This document shows positions 34,520-42,632 of a DNA stretch of 64,000 nt, piece by piece. The notes beneath the pieces are model-generated. The model saw only the letters and a program-made list of their open reading frames with translations. It ran no database searches and was not told the origin of the DNA. The DNA lies in the NCBI RefSeq assembly GCF_900112825.1, contig NZ_FONE01000010.1:1-64000 (forward strand), written 5' to 3'. This DNA is from Nitrosomonas sp. Nm166 (lineage in GTDB: Bacteria; Pseudomonadota; Gammaproteobacteria; Burkholderiales; Nitrosomonadaceae). Every line of letters begins with the position of its first letter. Within the stretch, counting starts at the first letter, position 1. Position numbers and translations under genes: made by a program.

Positions 34520-34618
34520 ATGGTAATGACAAAAGACTGCTCTTTTCGCTTGACAATAAAAGGATTAAGAAAAATCCATGACGCCGCTGGAGTTGGTCAA
34601 GCTTACTGCATTACTTAA
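34520..34618 (+). CDS. short upstream ORF overlapping the protease start
   Basis: A 32-codon frame (MVMTKDCSFRLTIKGLRKIH...) begins 6 nt after AAAAGGAGC, a better ribosome-binding site than that of the protease. It overlaps the first 41 bp of the protease gene in another frame. It may be a leader peptide that couples translation, or simply a chance frame. Confidence 0.3.
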   Translation: MVMTKDCSFRLTIKGLRKIHDAAGVGQAYCIT

Positions 34619-35453
34619 CCAGACGCGCGGCAGGCGTGATGTGCGGATCGGTCTCATTGATGGTCCGGTGGCGATGAATCATCCTGAGCTTGCCAGTCAG
34701 CATATTCGCGAGATCGCCGGAAGCGGTAGCGGTGCCTGCGCGCAGGCGGGCAGCATAGCCTGTTCGCACGGTACTTTTGTAGCCGGAATCTTAAGCGCAG
34801 AGCGGGGTTCTTTCGCTCCGGCTATCTGCCCCGATTGCACATTACTGATTCGTCCCATTTTTTCCGAGACGATATCCGGGCGTGAATACCTGCCCAGCGC
34901 GAAACCCGAGGAACTGGCTGCGGCGATTATTGAATGTATTGCAGAAGGGGCGCATTGCATCAATTTGAGCCTTGCGCTGGCACAGCTTTCGTCAAAAGGA
35001 GAGCATGAGTTAGAGCTGGCGCTGGATCATGCCACCAAACGCGGCGTCATTATCGTCGCTGCGGCAGGCAACCAAGGCACACTCGGCAGCACCGCCATCA
35101 CCCGCCATCCATGGATTATCCCGGTAGTCGCTTGCAATCTTCAAGGCAGACCGATGAATGAGTCGAATCTGGGCAATTCAATCGGAAAACGCGGTTTATG
35201 CGCACCTGGCGACGCTGTTACCAGTTTAAATGCGGCAGGACAGTTACTCACCCTGGGCGGAACGAGTGTTGCTGTACCTTTTGTGACCGGTGCGATTGCG
35301 CTGCTGTGGTCAGAGTTTCCTGCGGCAACGGCGGCACAAATCAAACTGGCCATCACCCAGGCTGTCTTACCACGACGAGCCTCGGTGGTTCCACCGTTAT
35401 TGGATGCCGCGGCAGCCTACCAAGTTTTGTTAACAATGAACGCGAGGAGGTAA
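34578..35453 (+). CDS. subtilisin-like serine protease, PatA/PatG type
   Basis: The 291-aa protein is an S8-family protease with an intact triad. The Asp is in RIGLIDGPVAMNHPEL (~25), the His in CSHGTFVAGILSA (~63) and the Ser in LGGTSVAVPFVTGAIALL (~232), and the oxyanion Asn is in VAAAGNQGT. The GLIDGPV opening and short single-domain length resemble the protease domain of the cyanobactin proteases PatA/PatG, which cut precursor peptides. No signal peptide is present, so it would act in the cytoplasm. Stop and next start are 5 bp apart. It probably processes the short leader-bearing ORFs further down, an inference from context. Confidence 0.82.
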   Translation: MTPLELVKLTALLNQTRGRRDVRIGLIDGPVAMNHPELASQHIREIAGSGSGACAQAGSIACSHGTFVAGILSAERGSFAPAICPDCTLLIRPIFSETISGREYLPSAKPEELAAAIIECIAEGAHCINLSLALAQLSSKGEHELELALDHATKRGVIIVAAAGNQGTLGSTAITRHPWIIPVVACNLQGRPMNESNLGNSIGKRGLCAPGDAVTSLNAAGQLLTLGGTSVAVPFVTGAIALLWSEFPAATAAQIKLAITQAVLPRRASVVPPLLDAAAAYQVLLTMNARR

Positions 35454-35458
35454 CTTTC

Positions 35459-35677
35459 ATGACAAAAGAAAGCAAACGGAATGACTCTTTGCACCAGAGC
35501 GAGCACTTGCCTCATCGGATGCGCTTGCCTGGATTTATTAGCGATGAGGAGATCGGGCTGGGCGATGCAATTCAACGGACAACTGCCTATTTTGGCATTA
35601 AGCCCTGTGGCGGCTGCAAACAGCGGGCGGCGATGCTCAACCGCTGGCTGGTTTTCACCCGTCAACAGCCGAGGTAG
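35459..35677 (+). CDS. small protein with CGGC motif
   Basis: The 72-aa protein contains RLPGFISDEEIGLGDAIQR and FGIKPCGGCKQRAAMLNRW. The PCGGCxxR-x-LNRW segment recurs in many small uncharacterised bacterial proteins and could bind metal or be redox-active. AGGAGG lies 6 nt before the ATG, and the gene starts 5 bp after the protease stop, so it is translated with it. The PGF tripeptide also occurs in the leader-bearing ORFs, though in a different setting. No function is known to me. Confidence 0.72.
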   Translation: MTKESKRNDSLHQSEHLPHRMRLPGFISDEEIGLGDAIQRTTAYFGIKPCGGCKQRAAMLNRWLVFTRQQPR

Positions 35678-35744
35678 CGAAATCATTTGCATGGGGATTC
35701 ACAAGCTAGTTAAGTAACACAAGACTTATTACGAAGGAGAAAGT

Positions 35745-36689
35745 ATGAACGAACAGACTGAAACGATAGAGCAGCCAGTAGCGCAAGCGGAGCATGATAT
35801 AATGGCAAGCCCATCTTCTCCAGATGTCCGCCAAAATGCCGCAATTCTTCCGCAGGTGGAAGGCGGTGCCTGTGGCTGTAGCGGGGCTGCCGGTTCGATG
35901 CTCCCCAATGGTACTGGCACGGTTTCTTATGTCTATGCTATCGGCCGGGTGGAAGCACGCTTCCCGAATCTGGCAGCGGAAAAGGAATTTGCCCAGGCGA
36001 CGGGACGGGCAGATACCGCCGGGAAGACCGATCAACAAACCTTCCACGCCGTCTTGTCCAAGCGCGAGAACCGCTACCTGGTGCGCCAGCTTTGCTGGGT
36101 GCTGACTATCCAAGGACTCGAAACCTATCTGTTGCAGCCGCGCGACCCGGCGGACATCGATCTGCTGGTGGAAGCGATCCGTCCTGCCCCTACACCCAAT
36201 GACATCGATGTCGTCATTGGCCTGCGTGGCCCCATTGCTCCGCCGCAGATGTGCAATGGATTGATGGTGCCCATCGTCCTGTTCGACCAGATCTATTCCT
36301 TTGATCGCGATACGCTCATCAAGGCTATCCCCAAGCCAGAAAAGACCACCGATGCGCAGTTCGGCCCGGCGGCTGAAGAGCTGTTCAATCGGATCATGCA
36401 GATGACAGACAATGCTGGCGCAACTGATGAGCATCGTGTCTTGAATTACCTCGTCATGCGCTATCCCGCCATTTATGCAAAGACAGTCGAGCAATTTGCC
36501 AAGGATTTTTCATTGACTGGCGTGGAAGTGCGTCCCTCGCCCTTGAGCAGCACGCGCAACATCGTCGATGTGATCTTTTCCTATACCAATCGTAATACCG
36601 ATTTCACGGAGAAATTTTTTGTGCGTGTCGACGTGACCGAGGAGTTTCCGTTCCTCGTTGCCAAGATGTCGCCGTACTATGACCGTTAA
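35745..36689 (+). CDS. PatG C-terminal-domain-like protein (cyanobactin maturation family)
   Basis: The 314-aa protein resembles the region that follows the protease domain in PatG-type proteins, here as a separate polypeptide. Recognisable stretches are VSYVYAIGRVEARFPNLAAE (~60), RYLVRQLCWVLTIQGLETYL, DVVIGLRGPIAPPQMCNGLM, VLFDQIYSFD and a C-terminal FVRVDVTEEFPFLVAKMSP. A Gly/Cys-rich linker (GGACGCSGAAGS) lies near residue 45. In cyanobactin pathways the PatG C-terminal region accompanies the macrocyclase, but its function is not settled. AAGGAGAAAGT precedes the ATG. The first leader-bearing ORF starts 29 bp after the stop. Confidence 0.75.
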   Translation: MNEQTETIEQPVAQAEHDIMASPSSPDVRQNAAILPQVEGGACGCSGAAGSMLPNGTGTVSYVYAIGRVEARFPNLAAEKEFAQATGRADTAGKTDQQTFHAVLSKRENRYLVRQLCWVLTIQGLETYLLQPRDPADIDLLVEAIRPAPTPNDIDVVIGLRGPIAPPQMCNGLMVPIVLFDQIYSFDRDTLIKAIPKPEKTTDAQFGPAAEELFNRIMQMTDNAGATDEHRVLNYLVMRYPAIYAKTVEQFAKDFSLTGVEVRPSPLSSTRNIVDVIFSYTNRNTDFTEKFFVRVDVTEEFPFLVAKMSPYYDR

Positions 36690-36718
36690 ACCTAATCAAC
36701 CGAAAAAGGAGATGTGAA

Positions 36719-36958
36719 ATGAATACTGGGAACATACCAAGATTTACCGCTGAAGCTTCGTTCTATAGGAGTAGAAGATACTCCCAAGTAGGTGCGATGT
36801 TGACTGATCTTCAGCAAGGAGGGAGAGTTTTACTTCACCCCGCTGCCCGGCCAATCGCTTATTGTTCAATGAAGGGATGTTGCGTCGACCTAAGAGACCT
36901 GGGATTTCCGCGTATTTGCTGTAATGGGGACGAGTGTGGACCCGATGTGCTAATTTAG
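36719..36958 (+). CDS. candidate precursor peptide 1 (PGFTAE-type leader)
   Basis: A 79-aa ORF with a good ribosome-binding site (AAAAAGGAGATG). It begins NIPRFTAEASFYRSRRYS, the shared leader of four neighbouring ORFs, here with Arg in place of Gly. The tail holds six Cys residues, two of them in CC pairs (KGCCVDL, RICCNGDEC). Such a conserved N-terminus with a divergent Cys-rich tail fits a RiPP precursor or secreted Cys-rich peptide, but the cleavage site is unknown. Confidence 0.65.
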   Translation: MNTGNIPRFTAEASFYRSRRYSQVGAMLTDLQQGGRVLLHPAARPIAYCSMKGCCVDLRDLGFPRICCNGDECGPDVLI

Positions 36959-36986
36959 GTTCGTGCAAAAAGGAAGGAGATATGAG

Positions 36987-37298
36987 ATGAAAATAATGAA
37001 TATGCCTGGGTTTACTGCAGAAAACTCATTCTATCACACGAGCAGGCGCTATCAGATGACGAGCTCTATTCACAGAATCGAATTCAACGCAAGCTTGGTT
37101 CAACCATCGGCCGCGATTTACAGCGGAGGAAGATTTGTGTGCTATGGTGAAGTAACAGAAGAAGGATTCATCAACTGTTATCCGCCCGATGGCGGGCTCT
37201 CCGAACCAGCCGAGCTCGTTTGTGGCCCGTGTATAAGCGGGCGACAGCGCTGCGGTATACCGGGTGTTGGTTTTAGCTGGGGGCCATGCATCGACTGA
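36987..37298 (+). CDS. candidate precursor peptide 2 (PGFTAE-type leader)
   Basis: A 103-aa ORF that starts MKIMNMPGFTAENSFYHTSR and then RYQMTSS, giving the best match to the leader consensus. The tail carries six Cys (FVCYGE, FINCYPP, LVCGPCISGRQRC, WGPCID). AAGGAGATATGAG precedes ATG 36987; an upstream in-frame codon at 36963 is not favoured. It is 28 bp after precursor 1. Confidence 0.68.
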   Translation: MKIMNMPGFTAENSFYHTSRRYQMTSSIHRIEFNASLVQPSAAIYSGGRFVCYGEVTEEGFINCYPPDGGLSEPAELVCGPCISGRQRCGIPGVGFSWGPCID

Positions 37299-37330
37299 GC
37301 CCTTATAAGGCTGATTAGGGATAGAACTTG

Positions 37331-37361
37331 AGGCTGGGTTAGGAAAGCTGTAACCCAACGA
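37331..37361 (+). repeat. 31-bp direct repeat with hairpin, copy A
   Basis: This 31-bp sequence recurs exactly at 37780-37810. Its inner part forms a TGGGTTA...TAACCCA hairpin. Each copy lies just upstream of a leader-bearing ORF (24 bp before precursor 3 and 17 bp before precursor 4). A weaker third relative lies around 37685-37720. They may mark duplication of whole precursor units or act as RNA processing or attenuation sites. Confidence 0.6.
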
Positions 37362-37384
37362 ACTGATTTGAAAGGAGATATAAA

Positions 37385-37648
37385 ATGATGAACACCATGA
37401 ACATACCAGGATTTAATGCGGAATCATCGCTTGGCCCACCAGCTATGGGCATATATCAGAGAAAGGCTGTTTCCGGCAGATTTCCTTCGGAAGGGGGCGG
37501 AGACATTATGCCGCAACTTCGTTTCCAGTCGGATCCGGATTTAGGTGCGTACTTGAGATGCAGGGCAAATGGTGGAAGTGATCTTATATGCCGTTTCTTT
37601 GGCGGGCTTCCTCCTTTCACAATCGGTGGCCTCCTGATCGTTGGATGA
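37385..37648 (+). CDS. candidate precursor peptide 3 (PGFTAE-type leader)
   Basis: An 87-aa ORF starting MMNTMNIPGFNAESSLG, with Asn for Thr in the leader. Only two Cys remain in the tail (YLRCRANGGSDLICRFF), and the end is Gly/hydrophobic (GGLPPFTIGGLLIVG). GAAAGGAGATATAAA gives a clear ribosome-binding site. The tail differs completely from peptides 1, 2 and 4, as expected of variable cores. Confidence 0.62.
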   Translation: MMNTMNIPGFNAESSLGPPAMGIYQRKAVSGRFPSEGGGDIMPQLRFQSDPDLGAYLRCRANGGSDLICRFFGGLPPFTIGGLLIVG

Positions 37649-37779
37649 GCGCAGGATGCGTTGAAGTATAAAGGACCGTAGCTTTAGGTTGGTGAAATGA
37701 AGTCGTAACTCAACAAACTGGCACAGCCTTCGCGATCATTCGCTAGGATTCAGAAGTCACTTTTATGCAAGAAGCCCGT

Positions 37780-37810
37780 AGGCTGGGTTAGGAAAGCTGT
37801 AACCCAACGA
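37780..37810 (+). repeat. 31-bp direct repeat with hairpin, copy B
   Basis: This is identical over 31 bp to 37331-37361 and carries the same 7-bp stem. It lies in the 178-bp gap between precursors 3 and 4, immediately before the precursor 4 start. Confidence 0.6.
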
Positions 37811-37826
37811 GCTAATAAGATATGAA

Positions 37827-38224
37827 ATGAACACCATGAATTTACCTGGTTTTACCGGAGAGTTGGTACTCTATCCAACTGCTCGACACTATCAATCGAC
37901 AATTTCAGTCAATCATGAACCGAGCGGAATATCCGTTGTTCCATCTGTCCTCCAAAGCTGGTTGGGCGATTCGTCGAGTATAGGATTGAGCTGGGGCCGC
38001 TGTTTGGTCACGCACCTGTTTGGAAAGGTGGTTCGGCAGGAGGTGGTTTGCCAATTGGAGGTTTTGACGCATCAGGCGGAGGAGGAACCACCATGGCACA
38101 AGACTGTATGTCTGGCTGCCTACAAGATTGCCATGATAAGTGTATTAATAGCAATCAGCCTTTGAAGTGCTATTTCACGTGTAAAAGTAGTACTTGTTTG
38201 CGAATTTGCTACGGGATAGGTTGA
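37827..38224 (+). pseudogene. frameshifted precursor peptide 4 with CxxxC-rich core
   Basis: The ATG at 37827 opens MNTMNLPGFTGELVLYPTAR, then HYQSTIS, a leader match. The same frame continues to 38165 as unlikely sequence. The frame two bases on, from about 37990 to the TGA at 38222-38224, instead encodes LGPLFGHAPV, a Gly-rich linker (GGSAGGGLPIGGFDASGGGG) and an eight-Cys tail (DCMSGCLQDCHDKC, then LKCYFTCKSSTCLRIC). The Cys are mostly spaced CxxxC. A shift between roughly 37920 and 37990 joins leader and core. No slippery heptamer is seen there, so mutation or an assembly error is likelier than programmed frameshifting. Confidence 0.6.
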
Positions 38225-38225
38225 T

Positions 38226-38240
38226 TCACACGTAGTGTGA
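38226..38240 (+). terminator. hairpin after the precursor cluster; gap to the next gene
   Basis: TCACAC-GTA-GTGTGA forms a perfect 6-bp stem two bases after the peptide 4 stop, with only a short pyrimidine stretch following. It may end the cluster transcript. From here to 38587 no supportable gene or further signal is seen. Confidence 0.4.
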
Positions 38241-38587
38241 CCTCCTTGGCATGGTTTTAGTTATAAGTAGACAAAACGACAAAACACTGATGAGACGTGA
38301 TCATCTTATTTTTTAGAAACAAACACTTGGATGTCATTTGCAAAGCAATCTAATGTAGCTGATTCATTGGAAGGAATTACGCATTGGTGGTGGAAAAGTA
38401 ACGCTATTGAATGGTACGGTGCTGTATAAGAGAAATGGATAAGAAGCTCAGGGTGAATGATTGAACGATGGGGTGGTGCCGGATGAATACCCAAGCCAAA
38501 AGAAAAAGGGGATAATTTCTTCGATCAGCCAAGGCTGTTCCATCACAGGCAATGCGAAGTATTATGACAATAAAAAAGGAATGTTTC

Positions 38588-39061
38588 ATGAGTGCTATTT
38601 GGTTTAAAGATTATACCGTTGAGTATCTGGAAGGTCTGCGTAATGCCAATATGGGGGAGCATATCGGTATTCGATTTACTGAACTGGGGCCGGACTTTCT
38701 GAAGGCGCGTATGCCTGTCGATAAACGTACCACGCAACCATTCGGTATCCTGCATGGCGGTGCCAGTTGCGTTTTATCCGAAACGTTGGGCAGTGTGTCG
38801 GGTTGGATGACAATCGATCCGGAAAAGTATCGCGCAGTAGGGTTGGAACTTAATATTAATCACATCCGTGCAGTTACCAAAGGTCATGTCATCGGTATTT
38901 GCACACCGCTGCATACTGGCCGCCGTACCCAAGTCTGGCAAACGGATATTATTGAAGAGGTTACTGGCAAACGCGTGGCGATTTCGCGATTGACGCTGGC
39001 AATCATTGAACAAGGTACGCTCAGCGCCCAAAAGGAACATGTGATTGTCGACAGAACGTGA
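38588..39061 (+). CDS. hotdog-fold acyl-CoA thioesterase (YdiI/MenI/PaaI-like)
   Basis: The 157-aa hotdog-fold thioesterase hydrolyses acyl- or aryl-CoA, in the style of DHNA-CoA thioesterase. The motif QPFGILHGGASCVLSETLGS contains the family HGG with the catalytic Glu (~70). A second strand region (AVGLELNINHIRAVTKGHV) matches the family. The frame opens at 38552; the ATG at 38588 after AAAAGGAATG is preferred. No menaquinone genes are adjacent, so the specific substrate is open. Confidence 0.85.
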   Translation: MSAIWFKDYTVEYLEGLRNANMGEHIGIRFTELGPDFLKARMPVDKRTTQPFGILHGGASCVLSETLGSVSGWMTIDPEKYRAVGLELNINHIRAVTKGHVIGICTPLHTGRRTQVWQTDIIEEVTGKRVAISRLTLAIIEQGTLSAQKEHVIVDRT

Positions 39062-39163
39062 TACAGCGGAGAATCAGCCAGCTGGTTCTGTAAAAGAGCC
39101 CTCCGCTAGGTATGAGCGGGTTGCTGGAGAGCAACAACTCGTTGAACTCTTATATGAGCCATT

Positions 39164-39574
39164 CTAGGCATCCTTGCTCTTGTCAGTATAGGTTCCTTTA
39201 TTCACTAATTTCTCATCGGGTGATTCATTATCACTGGCTTCAGCATCAGCTGCATCGACAGATTTTTTGTCATCGCTTGCTGGAGTATCGTGTCTACCTT
39301 TGCTGTTCCACATGAAATAAGCCGCACCCAACGTGACTACCACGACCGGCAGAGCAATAAAGACTAAAAGCGCGTATTCCACCGTAATGTCCGTTCCCTG
39401 CGGGGGCGGACTGCTGACAATCACGTAAGCATGCGTCAAAGCAACGCCATACACAGGTAGCAATGCAGCCAGGTAACGGTTAGTGATTAACGGACGTACC
39501 GTTAGCATATTCAGAATATTGGAACCATAGTATCCAACGAAATAAATAAAAATATAAAAGAAAATGGCACCCAT
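39164..39574 (-). CDS. small membrane protein with acidic tail
   Basis: The 136-aa protein has about three hydrophobic segments (residues ~3-20, ~35-52, ~67-90) and then a charged, Asp/Ser/Lys-rich soluble tail (KSVDAADAEASDNESPDEK). No family is recognised. CAGGAAAACC upstream of the ATG at 39574 is a usable ribosome-binding site. It stands alone between two rightward genes. Confidence 0.6.
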   Translation of the reverse strand: MGAIFFYIFIYFVGYYGSNILNMLTVRPLITNRYLAALLPVYGVALTHAYVIVSSPPPQGTDITVEYALLVFIALPVVVVTLGAAYFMWNSKGRHDTPASDDKKSVDAADAEASDNESPDEKLVNKGTYTDKSKDA

Positions 39575-39892
39575 AGGGTTTTCCTGTATTGATCAAGTTT
39601 ATCGGTTACAAAAATCAGATTTCCTAGCATGTTGAAAATCTTCAAACTTATGATACACAGATTGCCATGAAAAATGTACTGATAAAACTGCACGAGAAAA
39701 CCGTACGGATTTATTTTTCAGAAAACTAGACATATTGGCCCACATGCTGAGAATCGGGATACTGGGTGTTACTGTAACGTAATATTCAATTTTGCGTTTC
39801 ACTACACAGCGCATAGCTTGTCATCAAAGATTCATCTATTGATAATGAAAATGAGGTATGTTAAAACCCTTCAATCGAACCAGGTCTTTTTT

Positions 39893-41248
39893 ATGAATTC
39901 TTCTACCTCGCTATCTTCATTAATTACCGAAGCCAGAGATCTTTCTAAAGAAAGCTTATTAAATATTCCAGAATATTCAGAAAGGCTGGAGTTACATTCT
40001 GAGTTAAATGCGGTGGCGTATGAATTACTGGCACCACCTGTGCAGCTTTCCCATTTGGTATTAATGTCTGAACGCCTGTGGATCGATCAGGAACGCAAGC
40101 TGATCGGTGAATTATGCGAGCGTTATGGCATGAGCCCGCCCAATCTGCATGAAAATGATTTCGGCGCGAATTTTGGCGAGTTTCGTCTCCGCTGGGAGCG
40201 CCATACCGAATATTCGACATATACTGTTTATCGCGCGAAGCCATTTGAGATCCCTTTCGAGCATCCTGCAATTGAGTATGTGCCGCAGGAGTGGCTGGCT
40301 CGTTTGCCCGGTGAATTGCTGGTGGCCACCCATATCGCTTTAGAGGATCGGTCGCGGCCCAAACGCAGCCTGCATGAACTAGCCACTTTATTTGCTTCCG
40401 GAACGGTGATCGGTTCCAAAGTGGCCGGGGGAGCTGCCAGTGTATGGAGCGACAATCAGATCCACCAGGATAATTTTGGCCGCATCTTGATTCATGATGA
40501 AAACTTGCGCAGTCGTCAGGTTGGGCGACTGATACAACGCTTGCTTGAAATCGAGACTTACCGCATGCTGGCAATGCTGCCGCTGCCGATCACCCGCAGG
40601 ATCATTCCGCAATTGGCGCGGGCCGATCAGCGGCTAGCTGCATTGATTGCCGACAATGTGGAACTGACCAGCATTGAGGACGAGCAGCGCTTGCTGGACG
40701 AGCTAACTCGGTTAGCGGCAGAAACCGAGCGTTTGTCCGCCCAGACCGGTCATCGCTTTAATGCATCCAGAGCTTATTACAATATCGTGAAACTGCGTAT
40801 TACTGAATTACGGGAAGAGCGTATTGAGGGATTGCAGATGCTGCAGGAATTCATGATTCAGCGATTGTCATCGGCGATGGGAACCTGCGAGCTGGTGCAC
40901 ACCAAGCTTGAGACGCTCTCAATGCGTCTGGGACGTGCATCAGCATTACTGCGCACACGGGTTGATCTATCCATGGAAGCACAAATCCGTGACTTGCTGA
41001 AGTCGATGGACCATCGTGCGCATGTGCAGTTACGCATGCAGGAAACGGTCGAGGGATTGTCCGTTGTCGTGCTGAGTTATTACCTGCTGGGTATCGTGGG
41101 CTATGGATTAAAAGCACTCAAGGCGGCAGGGCAGGATATGAATGTCGAATTACTAACCGGTATCGCTATTCCAATCGTGGTACTCAGCGTTTTCTTTATC
41201 GTCAGAGGATTTAGACGTGGTATCAGTAAATTACATAAAGATAAATAA
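39893..41248 (+). CDS. DUF3422 family membrane protein
   Basis: The 451-aa protein matches the DUF3422 pattern: ELNAVAYELLAPPVQLSHLV near the N-terminus, GEFRLRWERHTEYSTYTVYR (~80), a long helical middle (~230-370), and two C-terminal transmembrane segments (VVVLSYYLLGIVGYGLKALK ~390 and LTGIAIPIVVLSVFFIV ~425). Function is unknown for the family. The frame starts at 39818, but the homologous sequence begins near MNSSTSLSSL, so 39893 is used with modest support from an upstream AGG. It converges on sdaA with 7 bp between stops. Confidence 0.8.
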   Translation: MNSSTSLSSLITEARDLSKESLLNIPEYSERLELHSELNAVAYELLAPPVQLSHLVLMSERLWIDQERKLIGELCERYGMSPPNLHENDFGANFGEFRLRWERHTEYSTYTVYRAKPFEIPFEHPAIEYVPQEWLARLPGELLVATHIALEDRSRPKRSLHELATLFASGTVIGSKVAGGAASVWSDNQIHQDNFGRILIHDENLRSRQVGRLIQRLLEIETYRMLAMLPLPITRRIIPQLARADQRLAALIADNVELTSIEDEQRLLDELTRLAAETERLSAQTGHRFNASRAYYNIVKLRITELREERIEGLQMLQEFMIQRLSSAMGTCELVHTKLETLSMRLGRASALLRTRVDLSMEAQIRDLLKSMDHRAHVQLRMQETVEGLSVVVLSYYLLGIVGYGLKALKAAGQDMNVELLTGIAIPIVVLSVFFIVRGFRRGISKLHKDK

Positions 41249-41255
41249 TTGCTGA

Positions 41256-42632
41256 TTAACATTCAGTGATACTGACTGCCAGGCCACCCAACGAGGTTTC
41301 CTTGTATTTGACCGACATCTCCAACCCGGTCTGTTTCATTGCGGCGATGCAATTATCCAGGGACATAAAATGCTGGCCATCACCCCGGATTGCCAGTGAG
41401 GCAGCGGTATATGCCTTGATGGCGCCAAAGCCGTTGCGTTCAATACAGGGCACCTGCACCAAGCTGCCTACGGGGTCACACGTCATACCCAAGTGATGCT
41501 CCAATGCGATTTCTGCGGCATTCTCAATTTGTTCGGTAGTCCCACCTTTGATTGCACATAATCCTGCCGCTGCCATGGCTGAAGCAGAACCCACTTCCCC
41601 TTGGCAACCTACTTCAGCACCGGAAATCGAACTGTTATGCTTGATCAATCCGCCAATCGCGCTCGCTACCAGCAGGAAATCGCGCACTTGCTCCAGCGTT
41701 GCGCCTTCATGTTTTACTGCATAATAGATCACTGCCGGTATGACACCTGCTGCGCCATTGGTGGGTGCTGTGACGACCATATGACCGGCGGCATTTTCCT
41801 CATTCACCGCCATGGCGTATGCACACAGCCAGTCATTCAGATTGGCTTTCTGCGGATTGTTCTGTAACTGCTGATATAAGGAATGGGCGCGTCGTTTAAT
41901 GTTAAGTCCGCCCGGTAATCGGCCTTCTGCCACCAGACCATTTTCAAGGCAGGTACGCATCGCATCCCAGATAGCATCCAATCGAACATTCAGCTCTGTT
42001 TCGCTTATGCGCTCTTGTTCATTGCTGCGCTTCATGGCAGCAATTGATAAGCCGCTGTCAGCGGACATTTTCATCATCTGATTGGCGGAATTAAAGGGAA
42101 AACCACAGGAACTGGCTTCCATTTTGATGGGTGCAACCAGCTTGCCAATTTCAGACAAAGTAGTAATAAAACCGCCACCAATCGAAAAATAAGTCTCTGC
42201 TAACAAAGTCTTTCCAGTTCCATCCAGTAATTGAAAAATCATGCCATTCGGATGTTCCGGCAATGGTTCTCCGCGATCGAAAATGATATCTTCAGGCGGA
42301 TTGAAGTGAATCAATGTGGATTCATTAATCTGAATCGTATTTTGCTGCCAAAGTTTTTCGAACAATGCATTCACATCCAGTTTCGCCAATCCTTGCGGTG
42401 TATATTGATGCATACCCAATGTCACCGCACGGTCGGTGGCATGGCCCTTTCCCGTGAATGCCAGGGATCCGCGTAAAGTGCAGCGAACTTGCAAAAATGG
42501 TGGAATGGGATGACAAGAAACAAATACTTGAATGCGGTCACGAAAATCCTTGGCTGCAACCATGGGTCCCATGGTATGCGAACTGGATGGACCAATGCCG
42601 ATTTTAAAAAGATCAAGAACACTGATGAACAT
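41256..42632 (-). CDS. sdaA: L-serine ammonia-lyase, iron-sulphur type
   Basis: The 458-aa single-chain L-serine dehydratase converts serine to pyruvate and ammonia with a [4Fe-4S] cluster. The N-terminal beta domain starts MFISVLDLFKIGIGPSSSHT. The alpha domain has SGAEVGCQGEVGSASAMAAA, EHHLGMTCDPVGSLVQVPC and IERNGFGAIKAY, which hold the conserved cluster Cys residues. The length equals fused alpha-beta enzymes of proteobacteria. It is monocistronic. Confidence 0.95.
   Translation of the reverse strand: MFISVLDLFKIGIGPSSSHTMGPMVAAKDFRDRIQVFVSCHPIPPFLQVRCTLRGSLAFTGKGHATDRAVTLGMHQYTPQGLAKLDVNALFEKLWQQNTIQINESTLIHFNPPEDIIFDRGEPLPEHPNGMIFQLLDGTGKTLLAETYFSIGGGFITTLSEIGKLVAPIKMEASSCGFPFNSANQMMKMSADSGLSIAAMKRSNEQERISETELNVRLDAIWDAMRTCLENGLVAEGRLPGGLNIKRRAHSLYQQLQNNPQKANLNDWLCAYAMAVNEENAAGHMVVTAPTNGAAGVIPAVIYYAVKHEGATLEQVRDFLLVASAIGGLIKHNSSISGAEVGCQGEVGSASAMAAAGLCAIKGGTTEQIENAAEIALEHHLGMTCDPVGSLVQVPCIERNGFGAIKAYTAASLAIRGDGQHFMSLDNCIAAMKQTGLEMSVKYKETSLGGLAVSITEC

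Noticed and set aside
37900-37990. programmed -1 frameshift in precursor 4
   Set aside because: No X-XXY-YYZ heptamer or stable downstream stem was found where the frames must join. A mutation or sequence error is simpler.
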